Below, piece after piece: positions 24,650 through 31,865 of a DNA stretch of 64,000 bases. The stretch spans positions 102,037-166,036 of the forward strand of contig DASXEH010000088.1 of the NCBI GenBank assembly GCA_036490215.1, given 5' to 3'. The DNA comes from JASHSH01 sp036490215. Its GTDB lineage: Bacteria; Pseudomonadota; Alphaproteobacteria; Rhodospirillales; Magnetospirillaceae. The position numbers were made by a program, and so were the translations under genes. Under the pieces are notes generated by a model, which was not told where the DNA came from, did no database searches, and saw only the letters and a program-made list of their open reading frames with translations. The first letter of the stretch is position 1, and each line of letters begins with the position of its first letter.

Positions 24650-25111
24650 CTACATACCTGTCTCTTCAGTTCTCTGACGAACCGATACGGCGCCGCTCAG
24701 CCAGTCGACGGCTACGACGAAGAAGCGGGCGCCGGACGAGACCGTAATGCCCCCGCCGCTCGACCCGCCATCCGGATAAAAACGTATTGCACCGGACGTC
24801 GCGCTCGAGAGCGCCCCGGTGGTCGTGTAGAGCGCCACATGCATGTCCTCATCCGCCGTCAGGCGATGAAGGGCGCCATCGCCCGCGAACGACCCGCGTG
24901 CCACGTCGATCGAGAAATCGACAGGCTGACCGCCGGCTACGGCAGCAGCGCGAGTGGCGCGCAAGGTCGAGGCCAGTTCGGTCGCCGCGCTCTCCACCTG
25001 GGCCGGGGAGGTGCCGCTATTGAACGAGGGCAGTGCGATCCCCAGCACCGCCGCCATGATGCCTAGCACCACCAGCATTTCGATCAGCGAGAAGCCGCGC
25101 TCGTGTTCCAT
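24650..25111 (-). CDS. gspH: Type II secretion minor pseudopilin GspH
   Basis: A 153-residue pseudopilin with cleavage site RG|FSLIEMLVVLGIMAAVLG. The globular part shows ATELASTLRATRAAAVAGGQ and FYPDGGSSGGGITV, both typical of GspH/FimT proteins. The start ATG 25111 (MEHERG) is chosen because it precedes the leader directly and lies 4 bases after the gspG stop; the longer frame to 25438 overlaps gspG in another frame and is an artefact. Confidence 0.9.
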   Translation of the reverse strand: MEHERGFSLIEMLVVLGIMAAVLGIALPSFNSGTSPAQVESAATELASTLRATRAAAVAGGQPVDFSIDVARGSFAGDGALHRLTADEDMHVALYTTTGALSSATSGAIRFYPDGGSSGGGITVSSGARFFVVAVDWLSGAVSVRQRTEETGM

Positions 25112-25115
25112 GGGA

Positions 25116-25610
25116 TCAGCCGTTCTTGTCGGTGGTGTCGCGATCGCTCGACTGATGCCGACCGGCCGAGTCATCAGGCTCATCTTGATTGCCCTCAGGT
25201 CCGCGCGTGAACAGGTCGTAGCGCTCGTGCTTGCCGGGAACGTGGAAGACATAGGCGTGACCCCATGGATCGTCCGGCACATGGTCGTGGCGCAGATAGG
25301 GCCCGTGCCAATGCGAAATGCTGTCGGGCTTTTCCACCAGCGCGGCGAGGCCTTCCTGTTCGGTGGGGTAACGGCCGACATCGAGCTTGAAGAGATCGAG
25401 CGATGTTTCGATATTCGAAATCTCGGCCTTGGCCGCATCCTGCTTGGCGTCGCCCAGATAACCGACCACTTGCGGGCCGATCAGCGCCGTGACAAGGCCG
25501 ATCAGCGCCAGGACGACCAGCATTTCGATCAAGGAGAAGCCGCGAATGTCCTCGGCTTCGTCTTGCTCGGTCTTCGATGTGATATCGTTTTGCATTGTCC
25601 TCATCCTCAA
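25116..25610 (-). CDS. gspG: Type II secretion major pseudopilin GspG
   Basis: A 164-residue major pseudopilin. The leader is unusually long (about 23 residues) before RG|FSLIEMLVVLALIGLVTAL. The conserved core DAAKAEISNIETSLDLFKLD then GRYPTEQEGLAALVE and the DPWGHAYVFHVPGKH...YDLFTRGPEG calcium-site region are all GspG hallmarks. A hydrophilic tail rich in Asp, Ser and Thr follows. ATG at 25595 is an alternative start. It is the main building block of the pseudopilus. Confidence 0.94.
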   Translation of the reverse strand: MRMRTMQNDITSKTEQDEAEDIRGFSLIEMLVVLALIGLVTALIGPQVVGYLGDAKQDAAKAEISNIETSLDLFKLDVGRYPTEQEGLAALVEKPDSISHWHGPYLRHDHVPDDPWGHAYVFHVPGKHERYDLFTRGPEGNQDEPDDSAGRHQSSDRDTTDKNG

Positions 25611-26824
25611 ATCGCCAATCGGTAGACACCCAGGATGGCGGTCACGATCGATCCCATGACCACCGCCACGATCAGGCCCATGCCGATCGTGAGAGCCGGC
25701 CCGATCAAAGTGACCAGGCGCTCGCGCTGCCGATCCGTTTCCCGGGCATAGATCGCGCCCAGTTCCAGCAGCATGTCGTCCAGCCGTGCGGCTTCTTCGC
25801 CGACGCGCACCAGACGCAGAACCAAAGGAGGGAACACGCCGGCGCGGCGCAGCGGCTCGGAAAGCCCCGCACCTTCCACCACGGCGCGCGCAACGCTCAC
25901 GGCCGCCGTGATCAGCGCCGAGTTGCGCATCGTCTCACCGGCGATGGTCAGCGCGCCTTCGAGCGGCACACCGTTCTTCAACAGCGTCCCCAGCACATCG
26001 CTCCACTGGCCGATCTCGGTCTTGCGGATCAATTCGCCGAAGAGCGGCAGGCGCAGCACCCAGGCATCCCAGCGGCGGCGGCGCGACTTGTCGCGCAGCA
26101 GGGCCAGACCCGTCACCAGCATCGCCACGATGGCGATCAGACCGTGCAGCCAGTGATGCTCCACCACCTCGCTGACATTGAGAAGAATGCGGGTCATCGG
26201 CGGCAGATGCGTTTTGGCGGCCGCGAAGAACGGGCGGAAGCGCGGTATGACGAAAGCGAACAAGACAGCAAGCGAGATGCCGCAGGCGATCAGCACGATG
26301 ATCGGATAGAGCAGCGCCGAGCGCAGCTTGGCCTTCATCTCTTCGGCATGGGCGAGAAATCCAGCCAGGCGGGCCAGGGCGGCATCAAGCGTGCCGCTGG
26401 CCTCGCCCGCGCGCACCATGCTGACGCAGAGTCGCGAGAACATCGACTCGCCCGTCATCGCATCGCCGAGCGAGCGTCCGCGCTGGATTTCGTTGAGCAA
26501 TCGCGCCGCCAGCTTCGCTTCGTCATCGCGTCCGGCCACTTCGTGAAGGATTTCGAGAACGCGATCGAGCGGCAGGCCGGCGCGCAGCAACGCGCTCAAC
26601 TGCGCGATGAACCCGGCGACAACGGCGGTCGACGGCTTCCGGCGAAAGGCGATATCGGCGGTCAGGAACTGGCTCAGGCGATGATAGCCGGCCTCGGTCG
26701 CACGGATCGGAATGGCGCCGGCCGCCTGCAACCGCGCGATCACCTCTTCGCGACTAGCAGCGTCCATTTCGCCCTCACTCGGGGCACCGTTGGCCGATAC
26801 GGCTTTGTAACGGAACCGAGCCAT
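25607..26824 (-). CDS. gspF: Type II secretion inner-membrane platform protein GspF
   Basis: A 405-residue protein with two T2SSF domains and three membrane helices, the standard GspF length. Marks include MARFRYKAVSANGAPSEGEM at the start, GFIAQLSALLRAGLPLDRVL, AGEASGTLDAALARLAGFL and VRVGEEAARLDDMLLELGAIY. It ends with a hydrophobic VTLIGPALTIGMGLIVAVVM. It anchors pseudopilus assembly together with GspE. It lies 1 base after gspE and overlaps gspG by 4 bases. Confidence 0.95.
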   Translation of the reverse strand: MARFRYKAVSANGAPSEGEMDAASREEVIARLQAAGAIPIRATEAGYHRLSQFLTADIAFRRKPSTAVVAGFIAQLSALLRAGLPLDRVLEILHEVAGRDDEAKLAARLLNEIQRGRSLGDAMTGESMFSRLCVSMVRAGEASGTLDAALARLAGFLAHAEEMKAKLRSALLYPIIVLIACGISLAVLFAFVIPRFRPFFAAAKTHLPPMTRILLNVSEVVEHHWLHGLIAIVAMLVTGLALLRDKSRRRRWDAWVLRLPLFGELIRKTEIGQWSDVLGTLLKNGVPLEGALTIAGETMRNSALITAAVSVARAVVEGAGLSEPLRRAGVFPPLVLRLVRVGEEAARLDDMLLELGAIYARETDRQRERLVTLIGPALTIGMGLIVAVVMGSIVTAILGVYRLAI

Positions 26825-26825
26825 C

Positions 26826-28550
26826 TCAATCTTCCCGCGTAACGCGCAACACCTCGTCCACCGAGGTCACGCCAGCCAATGCCTTGGCCATGCCGTCGCC
26901 ATACATGGTGCGCATACCGCCTTCGACCGCGGCGGCCTGGATCGTGCGCGCATCGGCGCGATCGAGCACCAGACGGCGAATCGCATCGGTCAGTGACAGA
27001 ACTTCGGCGACCGTGGTTCGGCCGCGATAGCCGGTCCCGCCGCACGCCGCGCAGCCGCAGGCGCGATAGAGAATCGGGTTCGGCGCGCCTTCGGCATGCG
27101 GCAGGCCGAGTTCGCGGACCATCTCGGGCAAAGCCGGATAGGCTTCGCGGCACTGTTCGCACAACACGCGCACCAGCCGCTGCGCGACGATGGCGGTGAC
27201 GGTGGAGGTAACGAGATAGTCCTCGACGCCCATGTCCAGCAGGCGGCTCAGCGCGCTCGCCGAGTCGTTGGTGTGCAGCGTCGAGAGCACGAGATGGCCG
27301 GTCAGCGAGGCCTGAACCGCCACCCGCGCCGTCTCGAGATCGCGGATTTCGCCGATCATGATGATGTCGGGGTCCTGGCGCAGGATCGAACGCAGCACCT
27401 GCGCGAAGGTCAGGCCGATCTGCGTCTTGACCTGAACCTGATTGACGCCTTCGAGCTCGTATTCGATCGGGTCTTCGACGGTGAACAGCTTGCGCTCGGG
27501 CGCATTCAGCTGCAGCAGGCCGGTATAGAGGGTCGTCGTTTTGCCGCTGCCGGTCGGGCCCGTCACGAGCACGATGCCCTGCGGACGGTTCAAGGCGGCC
27601 TGCAATGTAGCTTCGGCCTCGGGTGCGAAACCCAGCGCGGTGAATTCGCTTTCCAGTGCGCCGCGGTCGAGAATGCGGATCACCACCGCTTCGCCATGCA
27701 GCGTCGGAATAGTGGCGACGCGCAGATCGAGATCGCGGCCGCGCTGGGCAAAGCGAATACGTCCATCTTGCGGCAGACGGCGCTCGGCGATGTTGAGCCG
27801 CGCCATGATCTTGATGCGCGAAACGATGGCGGCGCGCAACTGCGCCGGCGGCTCCACTTCCTCGTGCAACACGCCGTCGACGCGATAGCGCACCAGCAGC
27901 CGGCCGCGGAAGGGCTCGATATGAATGTCGGACGCGCGTGCGTCGATCGCCCGTTCGATGGTCAGATTGACCAGGCGGATCACTGGCGCTTCGCTGGCCA
28001 GATCGCGCAGCCGTTCGACGTCGTCATCGAGGCTGTCTTCGCCGGCCTCGACGATCTCGTCGACGATCGTGCCGAAATCCTGCTTGCTGCCTTCGAACAG
28101 CCGGTCCTGCGCGGTTTTGATGTCGGAGGGCGCGGCCACCATGCGCGTCACCGTCCGGCCGGCGCTCATCTGCATCGCTTGGACAGCGAAGCGATCCAGC
28201 GGGTCGGCCATGGCGAGGACGATTTCGGTCTCGCTCACGGCCACGGGCAGGATGCGCATCTCGCGCAGGAACTTGATGCTGGCGCCGTGGTCTTGGGGCG
28301 TGATCGCCGGCAGGTCGGCCAGCGTCGAGACGGGAAGATCGAGAAGGGTGGCGACGGCGCCGGCGATTTCGCGCTCGCCGACCAGTCCCAGATTGGACAA
28401 TACGCTTTCGAGAAACTCGCCGCTTTCCGCCGCAGCGCGTTGTGCACGGACCGCGGCGGCTTCCGTCAGCCGCCCGTTGGCGATTAGCGCCGCGAGCAGG
28501 CCTTGCTCGAGAGCCGCGCGGGTCTCGATGATCGCGACGGTCCTAGCCAA
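26826..28550 (-). CDS. gspE: Type II secretion ATPase GspE
   Basis: A 574-residue cytoplasmic ATPase that drives pseudopilus assembly. The N-terminal GspE domain spans about residues 60-165. The motor domain has Walker A GPTGSGKTTTLYTG (about 330), an Asp box TVEDPIEYELEGVNQVQV, Walker B DPDIIMIGEIRDLETA and a His box TGHLVLSTLHTNDS. A zinc-binding tetracysteine region is present: VLCEQC (about 462) and ACGCAAC (about 497). The start is TTG 28550 with GGAGG seven bases upstream, overlapping the end of the peptidase gene by 8 bases. Confidence 0.95.
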   Translation of the reverse strand: MARTVAIIETRAALEQGLLAALIANGRLTEAAAVRAQRAAAESGEFLESVLSNLGLVGEREIAGAVATLLDLPVSTLADLPAITPQDHGASIKFLREMRILPVAVSETEIVLAMADPLDRFAVQAMQMSAGRTVTRMVAAPSDIKTAQDRLFEGSKQDFGTIVDEIVEAGEDSLDDDVERLRDLASEAPVIRLVNLTIERAIDARASDIHIEPFRGRLLVRYRVDGVLHEEVEPPAQLRAAIVSRIKIMARLNIAERRLPQDGRIRFAQRGRDLDLRVATIPTLHGEAVVIRILDRGALESEFTALGFAPEAEATLQAALNRPQGIVLVTGPTGSGKTTTLYTGLLQLNAPERKLFTVEDPIEYELEGVNQVQVKTQIGLTFAQVLRSILRQDPDIIMIGEIRDLETARVAVQASLTGHLVLSTLHTNDSASALSRLLDMGVEDYLVTSTVTAIVAQRLVRVLCEQCREAYPALPEMVRELGLPHAEGAPNPILYRACGCAACGGTGYRGRTTVAEVLSLTDAIRRLVLDRADARTIQAAAVEGGMRTMYGDGMAKALAGVTSVDEVLRVTRED

Positions 28551-29226
28551 CGCCCACGCCTCCGTGCAGCCAGACCACCCAGGCGCCGAACGCGAGGCAC
28601 GGGCCGAAGGGCAGGCGGTGTTGCGGGTCGAGCTTGCCTTTCATCAGGCTGCTGACGCCGATGATGGCAAGGCCGCACAGTGCCGCGATGAGAACGACGC
28701 TCGACAAATCCTGCCAGCCGACCCAGGCGCCGATGGCGCCCAGCATCTTGGCGTCGCCGCCGCCCAGCCCATCGCGGCCGCGTAGTTTGCGGTAGCTGAT
28801 GCGGATCAGCGCTAGGATGGCGTAGCCGACGGCCGCGCCGATCACGCTGTCGGGAAAGCGATCGGCGTCGGTGGTCAGGGTGACGATAAAGCCGGCGAGG
28901 GCCAGGCTGATCGTCAGGAAATTGGGAAGGATCATCAGGCGCAGATCGATGATCGCCAGCGCCAACAGGGTCCAGCCGAACAGGCAGGAGATCCAGACGA
29001 TCGAAGCCGGCGCAGCGAAGCCGGTCCACACGGCAATCAGGATTGCGGCGATCGACAACACCGGCGCCAGGAAAAGGGCGTTGCCCGGCATCGTGTCGCG
29101 TCCGTCACCGGCAATACGGTGATAGCGCCCCGTCACATCGGCGGCCAGCAGGGTTGTGCCCGCGGCGGCAAAGGGCGCGACGAGGATGGGGAGAAAGGCA
29201 GACCAGTCGGGTACGAACGTAGTCAT
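28543..29226 (-). CDS. gspO: Prepilin peptidase, short form without the N-methyltransferase domain
   Basis: A 227-residue aspartic membrane peptidase, first gene of the secretion operon. The two catalytic motifs are clear: IDLRLMILPNFLTI (Asp; the usual LPD is LPN) and GRDGLGGGDAKMLGAIGAWVG (GxGDxK-type Asp). Canonical GspO/PilD proteins carry an N-terminal methylase region with paired CxxC motifs; here only one Cys lies before the first catalytic motif and no CxxC is visible. The protein may therefore cleave leaders without N-methylating the new N-terminus. ATG 29226 is chosen; a longer frame to 29304 contains the leader hairpin. Confidence 0.87.
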   Translation of the reverse strand: MTTFVPDWSAFLPILVAPFAAAGTTLLAADVTGRYHRIAGDGRDTMPGNALFLAPVLSIAAILIAVWTGFAAPASIVWISCLFGWTLLALAIIDLRLMILPNFLTISLALAGFIVTLTTDADRFPDSVIGAAVGYAILALIRISYRKLRGRDGLGGGDAKMLGAIGAWVGWQDLSSVVLIAALCGLAIIGVSSLMKGKLDPQHRLPFGPCLAFGAWVVWLHGGVGVG

Positions 29227-29264
29227 CGGACGAAGAAATCCTTTCTTGTCGTCGAGAGCGAAGT

Positions 29265-29308
29265 GGCGGTGCCGTCTGCGCCATCCTGACGCCAGGATCG
29301 GCACCGCC
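29265..29308 (-). terminator. Large hairpin between the beta-helix gene and the secretion operon
   Basis: Outer arms GGCGGTGCCG (29265-29274) and CGGCACCGCC (29299-29308) pair perfectly over 10 bp; inside, ATCCTG (29283-29288) and CAGGAT (29293-29298) add 6 bp around a 4-base loop, with an 8-base one-sided bulge. No clear T-run follows on the minus strand. It could terminate or attenuate read-through from the beta-helix gene, or act in the leader of gspO. Confidence 0.55.
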
Positions 29309-29353
29309 TTTACGCACGCGTAGTATCCGAGGCGCGAATGCCTCGCCTTAACC

Positions 29354-30541
29354 TCACACCGTCAAGTTCATCGCCAAATTGCCGCGCGGCGACACGCCGG
29401 TGCAATTTTGTGCCGTCCAGCCGCAGGCTGTGCCGGAGACGATGTCAACGCCGCCGCCACAGGCCCGCATCAGGATGTAGCCTGCCGAGGTTCCGTTGAC
29501 CTGAACCAGACGGGATTTACCGGTGGCCAGCATCGCGCCACCCGCAGATTGCGAGCAGCCATCGAATACTGTCAGGCCGGTGAAGTAACCACGCACCATG
29601 TAAGTGGCGCCGCCCGGCTGGTTGTAGCCGCCCACATTGCGCAGATTGAGCGACGACAACGCATAGATATGCGCGCCGTTCGGATCGCCCGGGCTGAGCG
29701 AGCGGCAATTATTCTCAAAGCCGACTTGCTCGATGCAGCTCGTGCCGCCCGTGCCGTTGTTGTAATAGAAGCCGAAGCTCTGGTTGTCCCGGCAATAGCC
29801 GCCATAGACGCGCACATCGGTCGTGCCGCCATAGGTGCTGTCGTAATTGGTGCAGAACAACCCGTACTGACCATTCTGGTTCAAGAAGCACGAAATAACG
29901 TTGATCGCCGAGCACACGCCGCCCTGCGACTGAGCGAAAACGGCGCCGCTCTTCTTGGCGTTCTGGAAATAACTGTTCGAAATAACGCTCTCGAAAACAT
30001 TGCCTTCAAAAAGCAAGCCGTTGGCGCCAACATTCTCGATGGACACGGCGTCGATCTGGTTATTGTAAAAATAGATGGCACTGCCCAGGCACTGCAGATG
30101 GATACCGTTGCCATCCGATCCCGAGCCGACAATCGATAAACCACCGACGATGCGGAAATAACGAACGGTGTTGACGGAAACGAGTTTCATGATGTCGGCG
30201 CCGTTGGTGATCTTCGAGACCAGGGTCGCGCCCTGGCACTGGAAGCCCCAGTTCTGGCCAACATTGGTGGTCGAGGTCCAGGTGATTGGGTTCGCGATCG
30301 CATAGGTCGCGGCCGGTACCTGAACCATGAAGCCACCGAGGGCCGCCGCCTTGAGAGCAGCGCTGAATGCGGCGCTGTCGTCGGTGGTGCCGTTGCCGAC
30401 CGCGCCGTAGTCGAACACGGACGGGCTGGCTTTGGTCGTCGTCGCCGCGGCAGGTGTCGTCGTAATCGCGGTAACGGCCGAGGTCCCCGCCGCTGCTGCA
30501 AACACGCCGCCCATGGCGGTCAAAAGACTGCGTCGATCCAT
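29354..30541 (-). CDS. Secreted right-handed beta-helix (pectate-lyase-superfamily) protein with Tat-like signal
   Basis: A 395-residue protein. The N-terminus MDRRSLLTAMGGVFAAAAG has a twin Arg before a hydrophobic stretch, a Tat-like signal. After a Thr/Ala linker the sequence SVFDYGAVGNGTTDDSAAFSA is the classic start of the Pectate_lyase_3/glycosyl hydrolase 28-like fold, followed by many short Gly/Asn-rich coils (YFYNNQIDAVSIENVGANG). At least eight Cys are spread through the helix. No polysaccharide-lyase catalytic residues can be assigned. It lies immediately upstream of the type II secretion operon in the same direction, so a folded, Tat-exported substrate of that system is the natural reading (inference). 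Confidence 0.8.
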   Translation of the reverse strand: MDRRSLLTAMGGVFAAAAGTSAVTAITTTPAAATTTKASPSVFDYGAVGNGTTDDSAAFSAALKAAALGGFMVQVPAATYAIANPITWTSTTNVGQNWGFQCQGATLVSKITNGADIMKLVSVNTVRYFRIVGGLSIVGSGSDGNGIHLQCLGSAIYFYNNQIDAVSIENVGANGLLFEGNVFESVISNSYFQNAKKSGAVFAQSQGGVCSAINVISCFLNQNGQYGLFCTNYDSTYGGTTDVRVYGGYCRDNQSFGFYYNNGTGGTSCIEQVGFENNCRSLSPGDPNGAHIYALSSLNLRNVGGYNQPGGATYMVRGYFTGLTVFDGCSQSAGGAMLATGKSRLVQVNGTSAGYILMRACGGGVDIVSGTACGWTAQNCTGVSPRGNLAMNLTV

Positions 30542-30949
30542 ATCTGAGATTCTCTCCTGCTAGAGTTCCGAATACGTGCCGGCCGACATTCGACAGCCGG
30601 GTAGTGTCCAGAGCCCAACATGCTGTCGGGCTCTGCGCGTTTCGTGGCGCCCACGGCGGTGCGCTATGCGCAAGTTTCGCTCGTGAGCGCGATGGCTCTG
30701 GAGGCTTAGACCGTGCTGCTGTTCCCGATCCGGCTCGGCCGGAAGGGGACCACCCCAACAACTGCGTAACGCCCCATCAGCAAGTGATGGGCATGCTATC
30801 GGGAAAACCCCGAGCAACAATGGGGAGGATTACGTAAGAAAATTTCTTAAATCGATTTTCGTTAATACGCTCAGCTGTGACATCGGGAAGGATCAATGAC
30901 TTGTATCATCGCTGCATTCGCGGATATCGATGAGAATTATGGCACGTGA
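30542..30949 (-). other. Long structured 5' region of the beta-helix gene
   Basis: A 408-bp gap with no gene. Read on the minus strand it holds, in order: an AT-rich segment with the 15-bp palindrome TAAGAAA-A-TTTCTTA (30835-30849), a hairpin with 7-bp arms CCCATCA/TGATGGG (30773-30791), small GC hairpins near 30735-30756, and a strong hairpin with 12 paired positions (30609-30635) about 70 bases before the ATG. A promoter near 30850 would give a leader of about 300 nt. The RNA class is not recognised. Confidence 0.5.
30609..30635 (-). other. Strong leader hairpin with an alternative pairing partner
   Basis: As transcribed leftward, CAGAGCCCGACA pairs with TGTTGGGCTCTG around a 3-base loop (12 pairs including one G-U). 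The second arm GGGCTCTGG can instead pair with CCAGAGCC, transcribed earlier from 30694-30701. Mutually exclusive pairings are the mark of a switchable leader. There is no U-run after it, so it is not an ordinary terminator. Confidence 0.5.
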
Positions 30950-31627
30950 TCAGGTTTTACGATGATGCCGGATCGACAAAGCCATGTTCACAAGCTGTGT
31001 GACCGACGTCACTCCCACTTTGCGCATCAGATTGGTGCGATGCACATCGACGGTTTTGCTGCTGATATCCAGCAGCCGCCCGATCTCTTTGCTGCCCGAA
31101 CCGTGCAGAATGAGGTCGAGGATTTGCCGCTCGCGCTGACTGAGATTAACGAAACGCCGTGAGGCCGCCGCTATTTCGGTATCGGTCCGTGCCCGCTCGG
31201 CGTCATCGGCCAGAAGATCCTCGATCCGCTGACGCAGGTCCTCGAGATCGATCGGTAGTTCTAAAAAATCCGACGCGCCGAGCTTCATGCATTCCACCAC
31301 CGTGGGAATATCGGCGTGATCCGCCAACACGATCACCGGCAGATGGATGCTGTGTTCGGCCAAGCGCCGCAGCGTTTCCGCGACGCCGCGATGATCTTTG
31401 AGAAGACGGATGAGAATGCAGCTCGGGCGCGCGCCATCGTAGGACGCGATAAAGGCCGCGACAGCCGCATATTCGCTGACAACGAAGCCGTGCGCGCCTT
31501 CCTCTTGGTGCTCCAGACCGCTGCGCAGATGGTGATCGCCATCGATGAGATGAACGACGGGTAAGCGCTCTTCGGTATGTTGGCGCCAGTGACGATCGCG
31601 AACTTCGCTGCGGTGAGTCCGGGGCAC
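30950..31627 (-). CDS. FixJ/NarL-type regulator with a degenerate receiver domain
   Basis: A 225-residue regulator. The C-terminal LuxR-type helix-turn-helix is intact: LSQRERQILDLILHGSGSKE then IGRLLDISSKTVDVHRTNLM. The N-terminal receiver fold is recognisable (VVHLIDGDHHLRSGLE; LPVIVLADHADIPTVVECMK) but the phospho-acceptor position, expected as CLVLDVRMPG in FixJ proteins, reads CILIRLLKDHRG with Arg, and the conserved Lys (KPFD) reads ELPID. It should act without classical phosphorylation. The start is a GTG at 31627, with a weak ribosome site. It lies upstream of the beta-helix and secretion genes on the same strand and may control them (inference). Confidence 0.85.
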   Translation of the reverse strand: MPRTHRSEVRDRHWRQHTEERLPVVHLIDGDHHLRSGLEHQEEGAHGFVVSEYAAVAAFIASYDGARPSCILIRLLKDHRGVAETLRRLAEHSIHLPVIVLADHADIPTVVECMKLGASDFLELPIDLEDLRQRIEDLLADDAERARTDTEIAAASRRFVNLSQRERQILDLILHGSGSKEIGRLLDISSKTVDVHRTNLMRKVGVTSVTQLVNMALSIRHHRKT

Positions 31628-31802
31628 TGGAGGCCGACCTGGTTAGGGGAGGGGAGAAAGGGGCGTTACGTTTTTGTCGTGTCGCTATTGCACATCCGCA
31701 CTTGAGGTGGGCAAAGGGCGCCCGAAAAACCTAGCTAACTTTGCCTATCCTTCGGTGACAAATCCTCGACAAGTCATACGCCGCTCAGTGACAAAATCGG
31801 AT

Positions 31803-31833
31803 CGCCTATCGCCTCTATGAGGAACCATAGGCG
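31803..31833 (-). terminator. Hairpin downstream of the LysR gene
   Basis: Arms CGCCTAT (31803-31809) and ATAGGCG (31827-31833) enclose an inner CCTC/GAGG stem with loop TAT. It begins 33 bases past the LysR stop, and on the minus strand is followed by ATCCGATTTTG, a weak T-run. Probable terminator. The rest of 31628-31865 shows no gene. Confidence 0.5.
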
Positions 31834-31865
31834 TCACAGGCTTTCGATTTGTGGACGGCGACGAC

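Noticed and set aside
25111..25438. Upstream extension of gspH
   Set aside because: It overlaps gspG in another frame; the prepilin leader starts directly after ATG 25111.
30600..30795. Possible 6S, SRP or c-di-GMP-I (GEMM) RNA in the structured region
   Set aside because: I compared both strands by eye. Some local similarity to 6S (a GGCTTAGACC-like stretch) and GEMM was seen, but the closing stem, GNRA/GGGACGCAAAGC elements and other core features were absent.
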